A stretch of DNA of 64,000 bases from Sphingomonas sp. 1F27F7B (GTDB lineage: Bacteria > Pseudomonadota > Alphaproteobacteria > Sphingomonadales > Sphingomonadaceae): the NCBI RefSeq assembly GCF_005503355.1, contig NZ_SCMK01000001.1, forward strand, positions 289,343-353,342, written 5' to 3'. The notes below the pieces were generated by a model. It made no database searches. It saw nothing but the letters and a program-made list of their open reading frames with translations, and had not been told where the DNA came from. This document shows positions 56,750-64,000 of this stretch, piece after piece; position 1 is the first letter of the stretch, and every line of letters starts with the position of its first letter. The translations under genes and the position numbers were made by a program.

Positions 56750-56767
56750 GATCTCTTCTTCCTATTC

Positions 56768-57703
56768 CTAAAGCGCCTTCGCCAGCGCTTCGATGTCTTC
56801 CATCGTCACCACGCTCACCGGCGCGGCGTCGGGCGCAATGCGCTTGACCATGCCGCCCAGCACCTTGCCGCCGAACTCGACATAGTCGGTCACCCCCGCC
56901 GCGAACATCGCCAGCACCGATTCGCGCCAGCGGACCATGCCGGTCACCTGCTCCACGAGCAGCGCGCGGATCGTGTCCGGATCGGCCACCGGCGCGGCGG
57001 TGACATTGGCATAGACCGGCACCAGCGGCGCCTGGAGCGAGACTGCCGCCAGCGCCGCGGCCATCGCATCCGCGGCCGGCTGCATCAACGGGCAATGGAA
57101 AGGTGCCGAAACCGGGAGCAGCAGCGCGCGCTTCGCGCCCATCTCCTTGGCGATCGGCAGTGCGCGCTCGATCGCCTCGCGATGCCCGGAGATCACGACC
57201 TGCGACGGATCATTGTCATTGGCGACGGTGCAGACCTGGCCCTCGGCCGCGGCATCCGCAATGGCCTGCGCCTTCTCGCGGTCGGCGCCGAGGATCGCGG
57301 CCATCGCACCGACGCCGACGGGCACCGCCGCCTGCATCGCATCGCCGCGGGTCCGCAGCAGCTTCGCGGCGGTGGCCAGATCGAAGGCGCCGGCGGCGCA
57401 CAGCGCGGTATATTCGCCAAGCGAATGGCCGGCGACGAAGTCGGCCTTGTCGGCGAGGCGGATGCCGCCTTCCCGCTCGAGCACGCGCAGCACCGCGATG
57501 GCATTGGCCATGATCGCCGGCTGGGCGTTGGCCGTCAGGGTCAGCTCGTCCTCGGGACCCTCCGCCATCAGCCTGGACAGATTCTGCCCCAGCGCCTCGT
57601 CGACTTCCTGGAAGACTTCGCGGGCGGTGGCGCTGGCTTCGGCAAGGGCCTTGCCCATGCCGACGGCCTGGCTGCCCTGGCCGGGGAAGATGAAGGCGCG
57701 CAT
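56768..57703 (-). CDS. fabD: Malonyl-CoA:ACP transacylase
   Basis: A 311-residue enzyme loading malonate onto ACP. Motifs are AFIFPGQGSQAVGMGK, nucleophile Ser in VAGHSLGEYTALCA, and the catalytic His in PVSAPFHCPLMQP, followed by VPVYANVTAAPV. GGAGAG before ATG 57703 sets the start; nine upstream codons are spurious. First gene of the fab cluster on this strand, with the GxxExxY cassette immediately downstream. Confidence 0.97.
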   Translation of the reverse strand: MRAFIFPGQGSQAVGMGKALAEASATAREVFQEVDEALGQNLSRLMAEGPEDELTLTANAQPAIMANAIAVLRVLEREGGIRLADKADFVAGHSLGEYTALCAAGAFDLATAAKLLRTRGDAMQAAVPVGVGAMAAILGADREKAQAIADAAAEGQVCTVANDNDPSQVVISGHREAIERALPIAKEMGAKRALLLPVSAPFHCPLMQPAADAMAAALAAVSLQAPLVPVYANVTAAPVADPDTIRALLVEQVTGMVRWRESVLAMFAAGVTDYVEFGGKVLGGMVKRIAPDAAPVSVVTMEDIEALAKAL

Positions 57704-57922
57704 GTCTCTCTCCTGTCGGCGGCGCTGCAATGGGGCCGCGCGTTAGGCCCGCACCCTTCGCGACGCAAGCCCGGGCGCTTCGCCGAAGCTGAACGGACCC
57801 GGCCGGCTTGCGAAACATTGCGACCATTTCGCGCATCGAACGCGAAACACCTGCGACACCGCCTGCCCAGATTGCACTCGGCGCCGGAGCAATCCGGCGT
57901 TGCCGACAAGAGGAGTGCAATC

Positions 57923-58255
57923 ATGAAGAAGTTCGTTCTCGCCGCCGTCGCCGCGTCGCTGGTCGCGACCCCGGTGCTCGCCGCCGCCCCGCAGCACGGC
58001 CGTCCGCCCATCGAGCAGAAGGTGGTCGTCAAGAAGAAGGTCGTCGTCACCAAGCCGGCCTATCGCAACTGGCGCAAGGGCGAGCGCTTCGACAGCCGCT
58101 ATGCCCGTGACTATCGTCAGATCGACTATCGCCACTATCGCGGGCTGAAGGCACCGCCGCGCGGCTATCGCTATGTCCGGTCGGGCAATGACGCGGTCCT
58201 TGTCGGCATCACTTCGGGCATCATCGCGGCGGTGTTCGCGGGCGCGATCCGCTGA
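57923..58255 (+). CDS. RcnB-family periplasmic protein
   Basis: A 110-residue protein with a signal peptide (FVLAAVAASLVATPVLA). The basic, Tyr/Arg-rich mature part has KKKVVVTKPAYRNWRKGERF, then the RcnB signature LKAPPRGYRYVRSGNDAVLV and a hydrophobic end GITSGIIAAVFAGAI. AGGAG precedes ATG 57923. RcnB of E. coli is linked to nickel/cobalt homeostasis, but most paralogues in sphingomonads are uncharacterised. Confidence 0.85.
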   Translation: MKKFVLAAVAASLVATPVLAAAPQHGRPPIEQKVVVKKKVVVTKPAYRNWRKGERFDSRYARDYRQIDYRHYRGLKAPPRGYRYVRSGNDAVLVGITSGIIAAVFAGAIR

Positions 58256-58388
58256 AGCGACACGCCGGACAGCCATGCGAAACGGCAGGGCCCGGCCCTG
58301 CCGTTTTACATATGCGCGAAGAATCCGACTCCTCGTTTCGGCTCCGTTAGTGTTATGGTTAACGGGCGTCGACTGGGAGGAATGCAGG

Positions 58389-59342
58389 ATGTTCAGGGCA
58401 GCCCTTACGGCCCTTGCCGCCGTCATGCTCATGCCGTTGGCGGCGCTGGCAGCGGACCGCGACGATGGCGGACTCGCGCCCGATTTCGAGGGCCAGGTCG
58501 CCTATTTCGGCAATTACACCGGCAAGACCTCGGTCAGCGCCGATCTGCGCCGGCGCGACCAGGGGCCCTGCCCCTATCAGGATCAGCGCTGCTACCAGCA
58601 GATCGTCGGCGGCGGCGTGAAGGTGGTGCTGAGCTTCGACGGCGAACACGTCACCGGCTTCTATTATTCGGTCGGCGGGTTCGAGGGGCCCAACGGGCTG
58701 CGCGAAGGCACGCTGATCGGCCGGCGCACCTCGGCCGGCTGCGAACTGTACGAGGCCGACGGCACGATGTGGCAGGCGACCACCTGCGGCAGCAAGGGCT
58801 TTCAGGGCCAGATCGTCTCGGTGCGCGGCATTCCCAAGCAATCCGAAGTGAGCTTCTCCACGGTCGGGATGTTCGTGCGCGACACCGGCTGGATCACCAA
58901 GCTGGGCGAGGAAGAGGCCCGACGCGACCGCCGGATCAACTGGCTGACCCAGAAGCTCGACGGCCCGGGCGCCCCCGAGAGCCGCTTCCGCGCGGCAATC
59001 GAACTCGACAGCTTCTCGCGCCACTTCCGCGGCATCGACATGGGGCGGGTCTCCGAGCCGGTGCGCTCGGGCAAACCCAAGAAGAACCGCGAATGGTATC
59101 TCGACAGCAGCTACACGCGGCAGGACGGCAGCACGGGCAGCATCCGCGGCGTGATCTACAACGACCGGCTGCGCTGCCTCCAATGGGATGAAGAGGCCTG
59201 TGGGCCGATCCACCCGCCGGCGGATTTCCCCAAGCCCCGCCTCGACGATGACGGCGGCTGGCTCTCGCGCAGCCCCGCCCCGATCGTGGCGAGCGATACC
59301 CGGCCGACACCCCGGCCGCGGGGGAATGGCGAGCGATACTAG
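58389..59342 (+). CDS. Secreted protein of unknown function
   Basis: A 317-residue protein with signal peptide FRAALTALAAVMLMPLAALA. The mature part is beta-rich and has a cluster of cysteines (GPCPYQDQRCYQQIVGGG, SAGCELYEADG, TTCGSKGF) and a late pair in RLRCLQWDEEACGP. The C-terminus is Pro/Arg-rich and disordered-looking. GGGAGGA precedes ATG 58389. No recognised domain. Alone on its strand. Confidence 0.75.
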   Translation: MFRAALTALAAVMLMPLAALAADRDDGGLAPDFEGQVAYFGNYTGKTSVSADLRRRDQGPCPYQDQRCYQQIVGGGVKVVLSFDGEHVTGFYYSVGGFEGPNGLREGTLIGRRTSAGCELYEADGTMWQATTCGSKGFQGQIVSVRGIPKQSEVSFSTVGMFVRDTGWITKLGEEEARRDRRINWLTQKLDGPGAPESRFRAAIELDSFSRHFRGIDMGRVSEPVRSGKPKKNREWYLDSSYTRQDGSTGSIRGVIYNDRLRCLQWDEEACGPIHPPADFPKPRLDDDGGWLSRSPAPIVASDTRPTPRPRGNGERY

Positions 59343-59406
59343 GTCGCTCGGGCGGCGAACGCCGAGTTGCAGCTGCTCAATGGCAAGTCTTGGCAGTGAC
59401 GCATCA

Positions 59407-60417
59407 TTAGCCCACTATATGCAAGGCTGCGATGCTCCCCGAGAAAGCCACATAGAGCAGAGCCATCGCTGCCAGAAGCCAGCGTGAGATTACGCCGCAT
59501 CTGAATGCCACGAACATCATCGCAACCGCTACCATCGTGGTGATCGCAGCCAGGAGAAGAGGCGCGCTGAAATGCCAGGGCGTGAAGAATAGGCCCAACG
59601 CTGTCGGAATGGTGGCCTGAATCATCATCGCTCCCGAAATATTGGACAGTGCAAGCCGATACTTACCCTGACGTACCCAGATGATCGCGTTCATGGTTTC
59701 CGGTAGCTCGGTGGCAACCGGGCTTAGAAGGAGCGCTAGGAGTTGAGGCCTCAGGCCCAATGCCGGAGCCAACTGCCCAAGTTGCATGACAAACATGTGC
59801 GAAGCGAGGAAGATCACCACGAGCGCCAGCAACGTCTGGATGATCGCCATCCATGTCGCAGGTTCGGCCCGGCCAAGCTGGAGCTTGAGCGGCTCCAGTT
59901 CGCCTTCCCTGTCTTCCTGATTGCTCCTCATTTCTTGCCGGACATAGAACGCATAGGCCCCGAGGAACAAAAGCCCGAGCCACGGCTTCCATGAGAAGAC
60001 AAGGATGCCGAGAGCAGCTTTCAGGGCGAAGATGGCCAGGAACCAGCCTTGGTCGCGGCTAAGCTGCCGGAAAACGGTTTGAGTGGCTTTGGTACGGGGT
60101 AGTTGCTGACCATAGAGGATGAGGCTGATGCCTACCGTTGCGTAAGTGACGGTAGAAAGCGCGAGCGGGCCACCAAGCGCCGCACCGACGCCAAGTTCCT
60201 TCGACGCTGCGCCACTGCCAAAGGCGACAGCAACCAGTGTAACGACGCTCTCTGGTAAAGCCGTGCCGAAGGCAGCCAGGATGGTGCCCGTAGCCTTCTG
60301 GCCGACATCCATCTTGTGACCAACCCACTCCACGCCGTTCACGAAGAACTCGCATGACAGATAGATCACCACCGCCGACCCCAACAGCAGCAGGATGTTG
60401 AACCATATCGCGGCCAT
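59407..60417 (-). CDS. Calcium/sodium exchanger family membrane protein
   Basis: A 336-residue cation exchanger of the CaCA superfamily with about ten helices and two repeated alpha motifs. The first is KATGTILAAFGTALPESVVT and the second is LLLSPVATELPETMNAIIWV, each with the conserved acid and Ser/Thr of the ion site. A cytoplasmic loop is charged (EMRSNQEDREGELEPLKLQ). GGAG six bases before ATG 60417 sets the start; longer frames run into the palindrome. Base composition is lower in GC than the neighbours, so it may be acquired. Confidence 0.88.
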   Translation of the reverse strand: MAAIWFNILLLLGSAVVIYLSCEFFVNGVEWVGHKMDVGQKATGTILAAFGTALPESVVTLVAVAFGSGAASKELGVGAALGGPLALSTVTYATVGISLILYGQQLPRTKATQTVFRQLSRDQGWFLAIFALKAALGILVFSWKPWLGLLFLGAYAFYVRQEMRSNQEDREGELEPLKLQLGRAEPATWMAIIQTLLALVVIFLASHMFVMQLGQLAPALGLRPQLLALLLSPVATELPETMNAIIWVRQGKYRLALSNISGAMMIQATIPTALGLFFTPWHFSAPLLLAAITTMVAVAMMFVAFRCGVISRWLLAAMALLYVAFSGSIAALHIVG

Positions 60418-60440
60418 CGAATGCTCCAGGGGCCGGGCGA

Positions 60441-60500
60441 TTGACGACATGAACGCGCACGCGCCCGGCCCGGGCGCATGCGCGTTCATGGTCTCGTCAA
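60441..60500. repeat. About 60-bp palindrome upstream of the exchanger gene
   Basis: CATGAACGCGC..GCGCCCGG (60448-60468) pairs with CCGGGCGC..GCGCGTTCATG (60470-60490) around a single central base, with one mismatch. Beyond a 3-nt bulge, TTGACGA (60441-60447) also pairs with TCGTCAA (60494-60500). It lies in the exchanger's promoter or leader region. Confidence 0.85.
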
Positions 60501-60838
60501 GCCTGCATGCCGTACGCGCCATGGCCGAAGCCAAGTTTGTTGACGCGCACTCCGCGGATGGTGCGGACGACTACTCCCCAAGAAGCGTGCCTGTTTGTGT
60601 CCGCTCCGGTTCCTTGTCAAGGCAAGCCACGAAGCGAACAATGTCATGGCTCATAGCCCAACTGGCGGTTGGAGCGGTTATGTGTGAGCTTGCCTTCCTC
60701 CCCCACCTCCGCTAAGGGCGCGCCTTCGTTCGAAGTGGGGACGCGATTCCCGCTCGCGCGACCATTGAATACGAGACGACAGCCGGAGGGGCGCCGCACG
60801 GGGTGGCGTCAGCGATCGGCCAACATGGAAGAGAATAC
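60501..60838. other. Spacer before rpsF
   Basis: Non-coding. The part up to about 60720 shares the lower GC of the exchanger gene and includes the small palindrome CCAACTGGCGGTTGG near 60658. The rest should carry the rpsF promoter and leader. I see no gene and no certain promoter boxes. Confidence 0.4.
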
Positions 60839-61228
60839 ATGGCTCTTTACGAGCACGTGTTCCTTGCGCGCCAGGACCTGGCACAGGCGCAAGTGGACGC
60901 TCTGGCGGAAGCCGCCACCAAGATCGTCGAGGACAATAACGGCAAGGTCGTGAAGACCGAGACCTGGGGTCTTCGTTCGCTCGCCTATCGCATCGCCAAG
61001 AACCGCAAGGCGCATTACGTGATGCTCGAGATCGACGCGCCGGCCGGCGTGGTCGCCGAGCTGGAGCGCCAGACGCAGATCAACGAAGACGTGATCCGCT
61101 ACATGACCGTCAAGGTCGATGAGCTGGAGCAGGGCCCCTCGGTGATGATGCGCAAGGGCGACCGTGAGCGCGGCCGTGGCCGTCGCGATCGTGACGAGGC
61201 CGGCAACACCGGTTTCGGCGGCGAATAA
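60839..61228 (+). CDS. rpsF: Ribosomal protein bS6
   Basis: A 129-residue small-subunit protein. It begins [20 protein letters not shown], with [20 protein letters not shown] and [10 protein letters not shown] in order, then a charged Arg/Gly tail typical of alphaproteobacteria. GGAAGAG precedes ATG 60839. First gene of rpsF-rpsR-rplI; the bS6:bS18 complex often autoregulates this operon through its leader, but I could not identify such a structure here. Confidence 0.97.
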   Translation: MALYEHVFLARQDLAQAQVDALAEAATKIVEDNNGKVVKTETWGLRSLAYRIAKNRKAHYVMLEIDAPAGVVAELERQTQINEDVIRYMTVKVDELEQGPSVMMRKGDRERGRGRRDRDEAGNTGFGGE

Positions 61229-61241
61229 GGAGACATAGACC

Positions 61242-61466
61242 ATGGCACGCCCGTTTTTCCGCCGCCGCAAGAGCTGCCCCTTCTCCGCGAAGGACGCTCC
61301 CCGGATCGATTACAAGGACGTCCGTCTGCTCCAGGGCTTCGTGTCCGAGCGCGGCAAGATCGTCCCGTCGCGCATCACTTCGGTGAGCGCCAAGAAGCAG
61401 CGCGAGCTGGCCCAGGCCATCAAGCGCGCCCGTCACCTGGGCCTGCTGCCCTACATCGTTAAGTAA
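61242..61466 (+). CDS. rpsR: Ribosomal protein bS18
   Basis: A 74-residue protein with [40 protein letters not shown] and the basic end [15 protein letters not shown]. It binds next to bS6 on the 30S platform. It starts 13 bp after rpsF with GGAG upstream. Confidence 0.98.
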   Translation: MARPFFRRRKSCPFSAKDAPRIDYKDVRLLQGFVSERGKIVPSRITSVSAKKQRELAQAIKRARHLGLLPYIVK

Positions 61467-61480
61467 GGGAGGCTCGACCC

Positions 61481-62098
61481 ATGGAAGTCATTCTGCTTGA
61501 GCGCGTCGACAAGCTCGGCGCCATCGGCGACGTGGTGAAGGTCAAGGACGGGTTCGCCCGGAACTACCTGCTCCCGAACAAGAAGGCGCTCCGCTCGAAC
61601 GCCGCGAACCGGAAGGTCTTCGAGGCCAACCGCGCGCGCATCGAGGCCGATAACGCCGCGCGCCGCACCGACGCCGAGAAGGAAGCCGGCACGTTCAACG
61701 ACGTGTCCGTCACCCTGATCCGCCAGGCTTCGAACACCGGCCAGCTCTATGGCTCGGTCGCAGTGCGCGACCTGGTCGAGGCGCTCGTCGCCGACGGCCA
61801 CAAGGTCACCAAGGCGCAGGTCGTCCTCGACAAGCCGATCAAGGCGATCGGCGTGTACGAAGTGCGCGTCGCGCTGCACCCCGAGGTGTCGGTGACCGTC
61901 AAGGTCAACGTCGCCCGCTCGCCGGAAGAGGCCGACATGCAGGCGCAGGGCGTCGACGTGATGGCCCAGATGTTCGAGGAAGGCCGCGACACCACCGGCT
62001 TCGTCGAGGATTATGATCCGAACGCCGAGCCGGGCGCGACCGCCGAAGTTCGCGAAGAGGCTCCGGCCACCGACGAAGGCGAGACCGCCGAGGGCTGA
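61481..62098 (+). CDS. rplI: Ribosomal protein bL9
   Basis: A 205-residue large-subunit protein. The N-terminal RNA-binding domain is MEVILLERVDKLGAIGDVVK with GFARNYLLPNKKAL. The central helix and C-terminal domain (YGSVAVRDLVEALVADGHKV) follow, and an acidic Glu/Ala-rich tail of about 50 residues extends beyond the E. coli protein. It ends the operon at a strong terminator. Confidence 0.97.
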   Translation: MEVILLERVDKLGAIGDVVKVKDGFARNYLLPNKKALRSNAANRKVFEANRARIEADNAARRTDAEKEAGTFNDVSVTLIRQASNTGQLYGSVAVRDLVEALVADGHKVTKAQVVLDKPIKAIGVYEVRVALHPEVSVTVKVNVARSPEEADMQAQGVDVMAQMFEEGRDTTGFVEDYDPNAEPGATAEVREEAPATDEGETAEG

Positions 62099-62118
62099 TC
62101 GCCCGCGCACGGAAAATG

Positions 62119-62156
62119 AAAGGGCCGCCCCGGCATTCCGGAGCGGCCCTTTTCTT
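62119..62156 (+). terminator. rplI operon terminator
   Basis: AAAGGGCCGC and GCGGCCCTTT form the outer 10-bp stem with an inner CCGG/CCGG extension, followed by TTTTCTT. It lies 21 bp after rplI. Confidence 0.9.
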
Positions 62157-62243
62157 GTGCATTCCGTAGATAACCACAATATTCAGGAGCATTCTCAACT
62201 ATATTACAATGAAACACCGGATTCCGCGACCGAAACGGCGCAA

Positions 62244-62321
62244 TCAGGGGCATGAAACACAGGCGCCGATTATCGCCGCCAACGGAATCAAAGCCAGCAC
62301 CACGGGCAAAACCTTGTTCAT
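62244..62321 (-). CDS. Possible 25-residue hydrophobic/lipoprotein-like peptide
   Basis: A short frame encodes 25 residues: a basic start (MNKVLPVVLALIPLAAII), a lipobox-like IIGAC and a final CP. GGATCGAG precedes the ATG. It resembles entericidin-type mini-lipoproteins in shape only. The spacer 62157-62439 is less GC-rich than its surroundings. It may be a chance frame. Confidence 0.35.
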   Translation of the reverse strand: MNKVLPVVLALIPLAAIIGACVSCP

Positions 62322-62439
62322 CTCGATCCAAACCTTGCCAGTTCTTCGAGAGTAGAACGAGCCCGGCCGGGCAAGGTTGCAGCACGCGTTAATCTTTTGT
62401 TCGCGACGCACGCACTCCGATCTGATCTATAGGCATGCG

Positions 62440-63042
62440 ATGCCGCCCTTCCTCCCCCTCGCCCTGGCGATCGCCACGCCGCCTCAGGCCGGCCTGGAAG
62501 CGGCGGTGCTCGCCGAGATCAACTTCGCGCGCACCCGGCCGCGCGACTATGCCGAACGGCTCCGCGAATATCGCAAGTTCTTCAAGGGCCGGATCGTCCG
62601 CTATCCCGGCAATCCCGGCGGGCTGCGCACTGCCGAAGGCACGCGTGCGGTCGACGAGGCGATTCGCTTCCTCGAACGACAGCCTCCGCTGGCGCCGATC
62701 GAGCCCGCGCCCCTGCTCGCCCGTGCCGCGCGCGACCATGTTCGCGAACAGGGTCCGAGTGGGCGGACGGGGCATGTTTCGGCCGACGGAGCCAATCCGC
62801 GTGCGCGGGTGCAGCGCCGGGGCGGCGGCGATTATGTGGCCGAAGTGATTACCTATGGCCCGCCCAGCGCAGTTGAGGTGGTCCGCCAACTGATCGTCGA
62901 CGATGCCGTGCCGGGACGCGGTCATCGCAGGACCCTGTTCGCCGCCGAGATGCGCCATGCCGGCATCGCCTGTGGGCCGCACAGGGGCTATCGGGTGATG
63001 TGCGTCGCCGATCTGGGCCGGCGCCCCGACGGCCGCCCCTAA
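62440..63042 (+). CDS. CAP-domain (SCP/PR-1-like) protein, copy 1
   Basis: A 200-residue CAP-fold protein with a short hydrophobic N-terminus (PPFLPLALAIATPPQ) that may act as a signal peptide. Core motifs are AAVLAEINFARTRPRDYAER, the first His in GHVSADG, Glu in VAEVITYG and the second His in RGHRRTLF; these correspond to the CAP cavity residues. It is about 50% similar by eye to the next gene. Secreted; bacterial CAP proteins have no settled function. Confidence 0.84.
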   Translation: MPPFLPLALAIATPPQAGLEAAVLAEINFARTRPRDYAERLREYRKFFKGRIVRYPGNPGGLRTAEGTRAVDEAIRFLERQPPLAPIEPAPLLARAARDHVREQGPSGRTGHVSADGANPRARVQRRGGGDYVAEVITYGPPSAVEVVRQLIVDDAVPGRGHRRTLFAAEMRHAGIACGPHRGYRVMCVADLGRRPDGRP

Positions 63043-63150
63043 GGTTAACTGCCGAATATCCGCTTGCCTTCTCAGGCGGTTAAGTGGACAGCGCTACCGG
63101 TGAGACAGCGGACGGGCGCGGGGCCCGCCGGCTCCGGGGGGAGCCCGATC

Positions 63151-63867
63151 GTGATTGCCAGGAACCGTTGGACCGCCATGCTCGGCGCCACTGCCATGCT
63201 GCTGACCGGCGCCACGGCCTCTGCCGGCGAGCGCGCCGCCAACGCCACACGCCTCGAGCGCGACGTGCTCGCCGAGATCAATCGCGCCCGCGAGCATCCG
63301 CGCGAATATGCCGAGATGCTGCGTGAATATCGCGACTTCTTCGACGGCCGGGTGCTGTTCCTGCCGGGCGACGACAATGGCGTGATCACGAACGAGGGAA
63401 TCGAGGCAGTCGACGAGGCGATCGACTTTCTCGAACGCCAGGAAGCGCTGCCGCCGCTCGACCCTGCCGAACTGCTCGCCCTGGCCGCCCGGGATCATGC
63501 CGACGATCAGGGCATCACCGGGGCCAGCGGCCATGTCTCGCGCGACGGGCTGACGCCCGGCGACCGCGTGAAACGGCGCGGCGGCAGCATCTATGTCGGC
63601 GAAGGCATCTGGTACGGCAGCGGTGATGCAGGGGCGGTCGTCCGCAGCCTGATCGTCGATGACGGCGTGCGCAGCCGCGGGCATCGCGCGCTGCTGTTCC
63701 AGCCGGACTTCCGGTTCGCCGGGGTCGGCTGTGGCACGCATCGCCGCTTCGGCAGCATCTGCGTGGTCGATTTCAGCGGCACCGCAGACGGCTCGCCGGT
63801 GGTGCCCCAATGGGCCAAGGCTCGCGGCGCGCAGGTTTTTCGGATGCCGGCGACGACGAAGCGCTGA
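63151..63867 (+). CDS. CAP-domain (SCP/PR-1-like) protein, copy 2
   Basis: A 238-residue paralogue of the previous gene. The signal peptide (WTAMLGATAMLLTGATASAG) follows GTG 63151, which has GGGGAG upstream; Met 63178 is an alternative. Motifs are RDVLAEINRAREHPREYAEM, GHVSRDGLTPGDRVKRRGGS, YVGEGIWYGSG and RGHRALLFQPDF, again giving the His-Glu-His set. The longer C-terminus (VVPQWAKARGAQVF) is absent from copy 1. The genes are 108 bp apart and face the same way. Confidence 0.85.
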   Translation: MIARNRWTAMLGATAMLLTGATASAGERAANATRLERDVLAEINRAREHPREYAEMLREYRDFFDGRVLFLPGDDNGVITNEGIEAVDEAIDFLERQEALPPLDPAELLALAARDHADDQGITGASGHVSRDGLTPGDRVKRRGGSIYVGEGIWYGSGDAGAVVRSLIVDDGVRSRGHRALLFQPDFRFAGVGCGTHRRFGSICVVDFSGTADGSPVVPQWAKARGAQVFRMPATTKR

Positions 63868-63911
63868 GGCGCATTGCCAGCCGCTCTCTTATCGGTGAGG
63901 ATCACGCCTCG

Positions 63912-64000
63912 ATGGCTTATCTGGTGCTGTTCCTCGGCGGGGCGCTGCTCTGCAACGCGATCCCCCACCTCGCCGCGGGCCTGCGCGGCGAGCCCTTCCC
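63912..64000 (+). CDS. Small membrane protein, cut by window end
   Basis: From ATG 63912 the frame reads MAYLVLFLGGALLCNAIPHL and continues to the window edge with no stop. A single hydrophobic segment followed by GLRGEPFP resembles a family of short sphingomonad membrane proteins of unknown role. Only 29 residues are visible. Confidence 0.55.
   Translation, partial: MAYLVLFLGGALLCNAIPHLAAGLRGEPF

Noticed and set aside
60640..60720. Integron attC-like site near the exchanger island (GCCCAAC ... GGTTGG)
   Set aside because: A matching GTTRRRY core site and second box pair are not found, and there is no integrase. The short palindrome is not sufficient.

Overview
The window looks like a chromosomal stretch of a sphingomonad (Sphingomonas-like alphaproteobacterium). 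The composition is GC-rich, TonB-dependent receptors are prominent, and several gene orders are typical of the group: lptD-surA-pdxA-rsmA, chvI-chvG-hprK-rapZ-EIIA-HPr, and rpsF-rpsR-rplI. There are also REP-type CATCCCCGC palindromes between genes. The genus is an inference from overall protein resemblance; no rRNA gene is present to test it. I found no tRNA, rRNA, CRISPR array, prophage or complete insertion sequence.

Layout. 1-7.0 kb: two TonB-dependent receptors flank a DeoR regulator, an MFS permease and a small secreted protein (nutrient uptake). 7.0-14 kb: a repeat-rich spacer, a pair of acyl-CoA dehydrogenases, a Tet-like MFS pump, and an acyl-CoA synthetase overlapping a thioesterase (acyl-CoA metabolism). 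14-18.4 kb: a secreted EF-hand protein, a two-component system, a NUP-family protein and a lipoprotein. 18.4-28.8 kb: housekeeping genes ndk, holC, lptD-surA-pdxA-rsmA, a TPR protein, rsmB-like and purT. 29-34.5 kb: AraC regulator, SDR, methyltransferase, guaB, an unknown gene overlapping guaB, and a CitE-like lyase. 34.5-41.2 kb: SPFH/NfeD pair, DUF885 Tat-exported protein, DUF2809, AraC regulator, serine hydrolase and DUF937. 41.3-48.2 kb: pckA, then divergently chvI-chvG followed by the phosphotransfer set (degenerate HprK, RapZ, EIIA, HPr) and a TrmH-type methyltransferase. 48.3-52.2 kb: META-domain protein, rmuC, def, recR and a truncated hemoglobin. 52.2-57.7 kb: the fatty-acid synthesis cluster fabD / GxxExxY cassette / fabG / unknown / acpP / fabF / mltG. 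57.9-64 kb: RcnB-like and unknown secreted proteins, a lower-GC calcium/sodium exchanger island, ribosomal protein operon rpsF-rpsR-rplI, two tandem CAP-domain proteins and a truncated membrane gene.

The most notable observations are four. (1) A GxxExxY gene framed by 29-bp inverted repeats sits inside the fab cluster; one repeat supplies its ribosome-binding site and the other encodes its C-terminus. (2) An HprK homologue has had its P-loop replaced without any gap, while the HPr encoded nearby keeps its serine site. (3) Large nested-palindrome REP doublets (REPIN-like), two of them with an identical 134-bp core length, sit next to a 19-bp tandem array that merges into a REP palindrome. (4) A calcium exchanger of different composition lies behind a palindrome of about 60 bp. 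Many start sites here are GTG or TTG, several as stop/start overlaps, so the starts below were chosen from ribosome-binding sites and family alignments rather than the first ATG.
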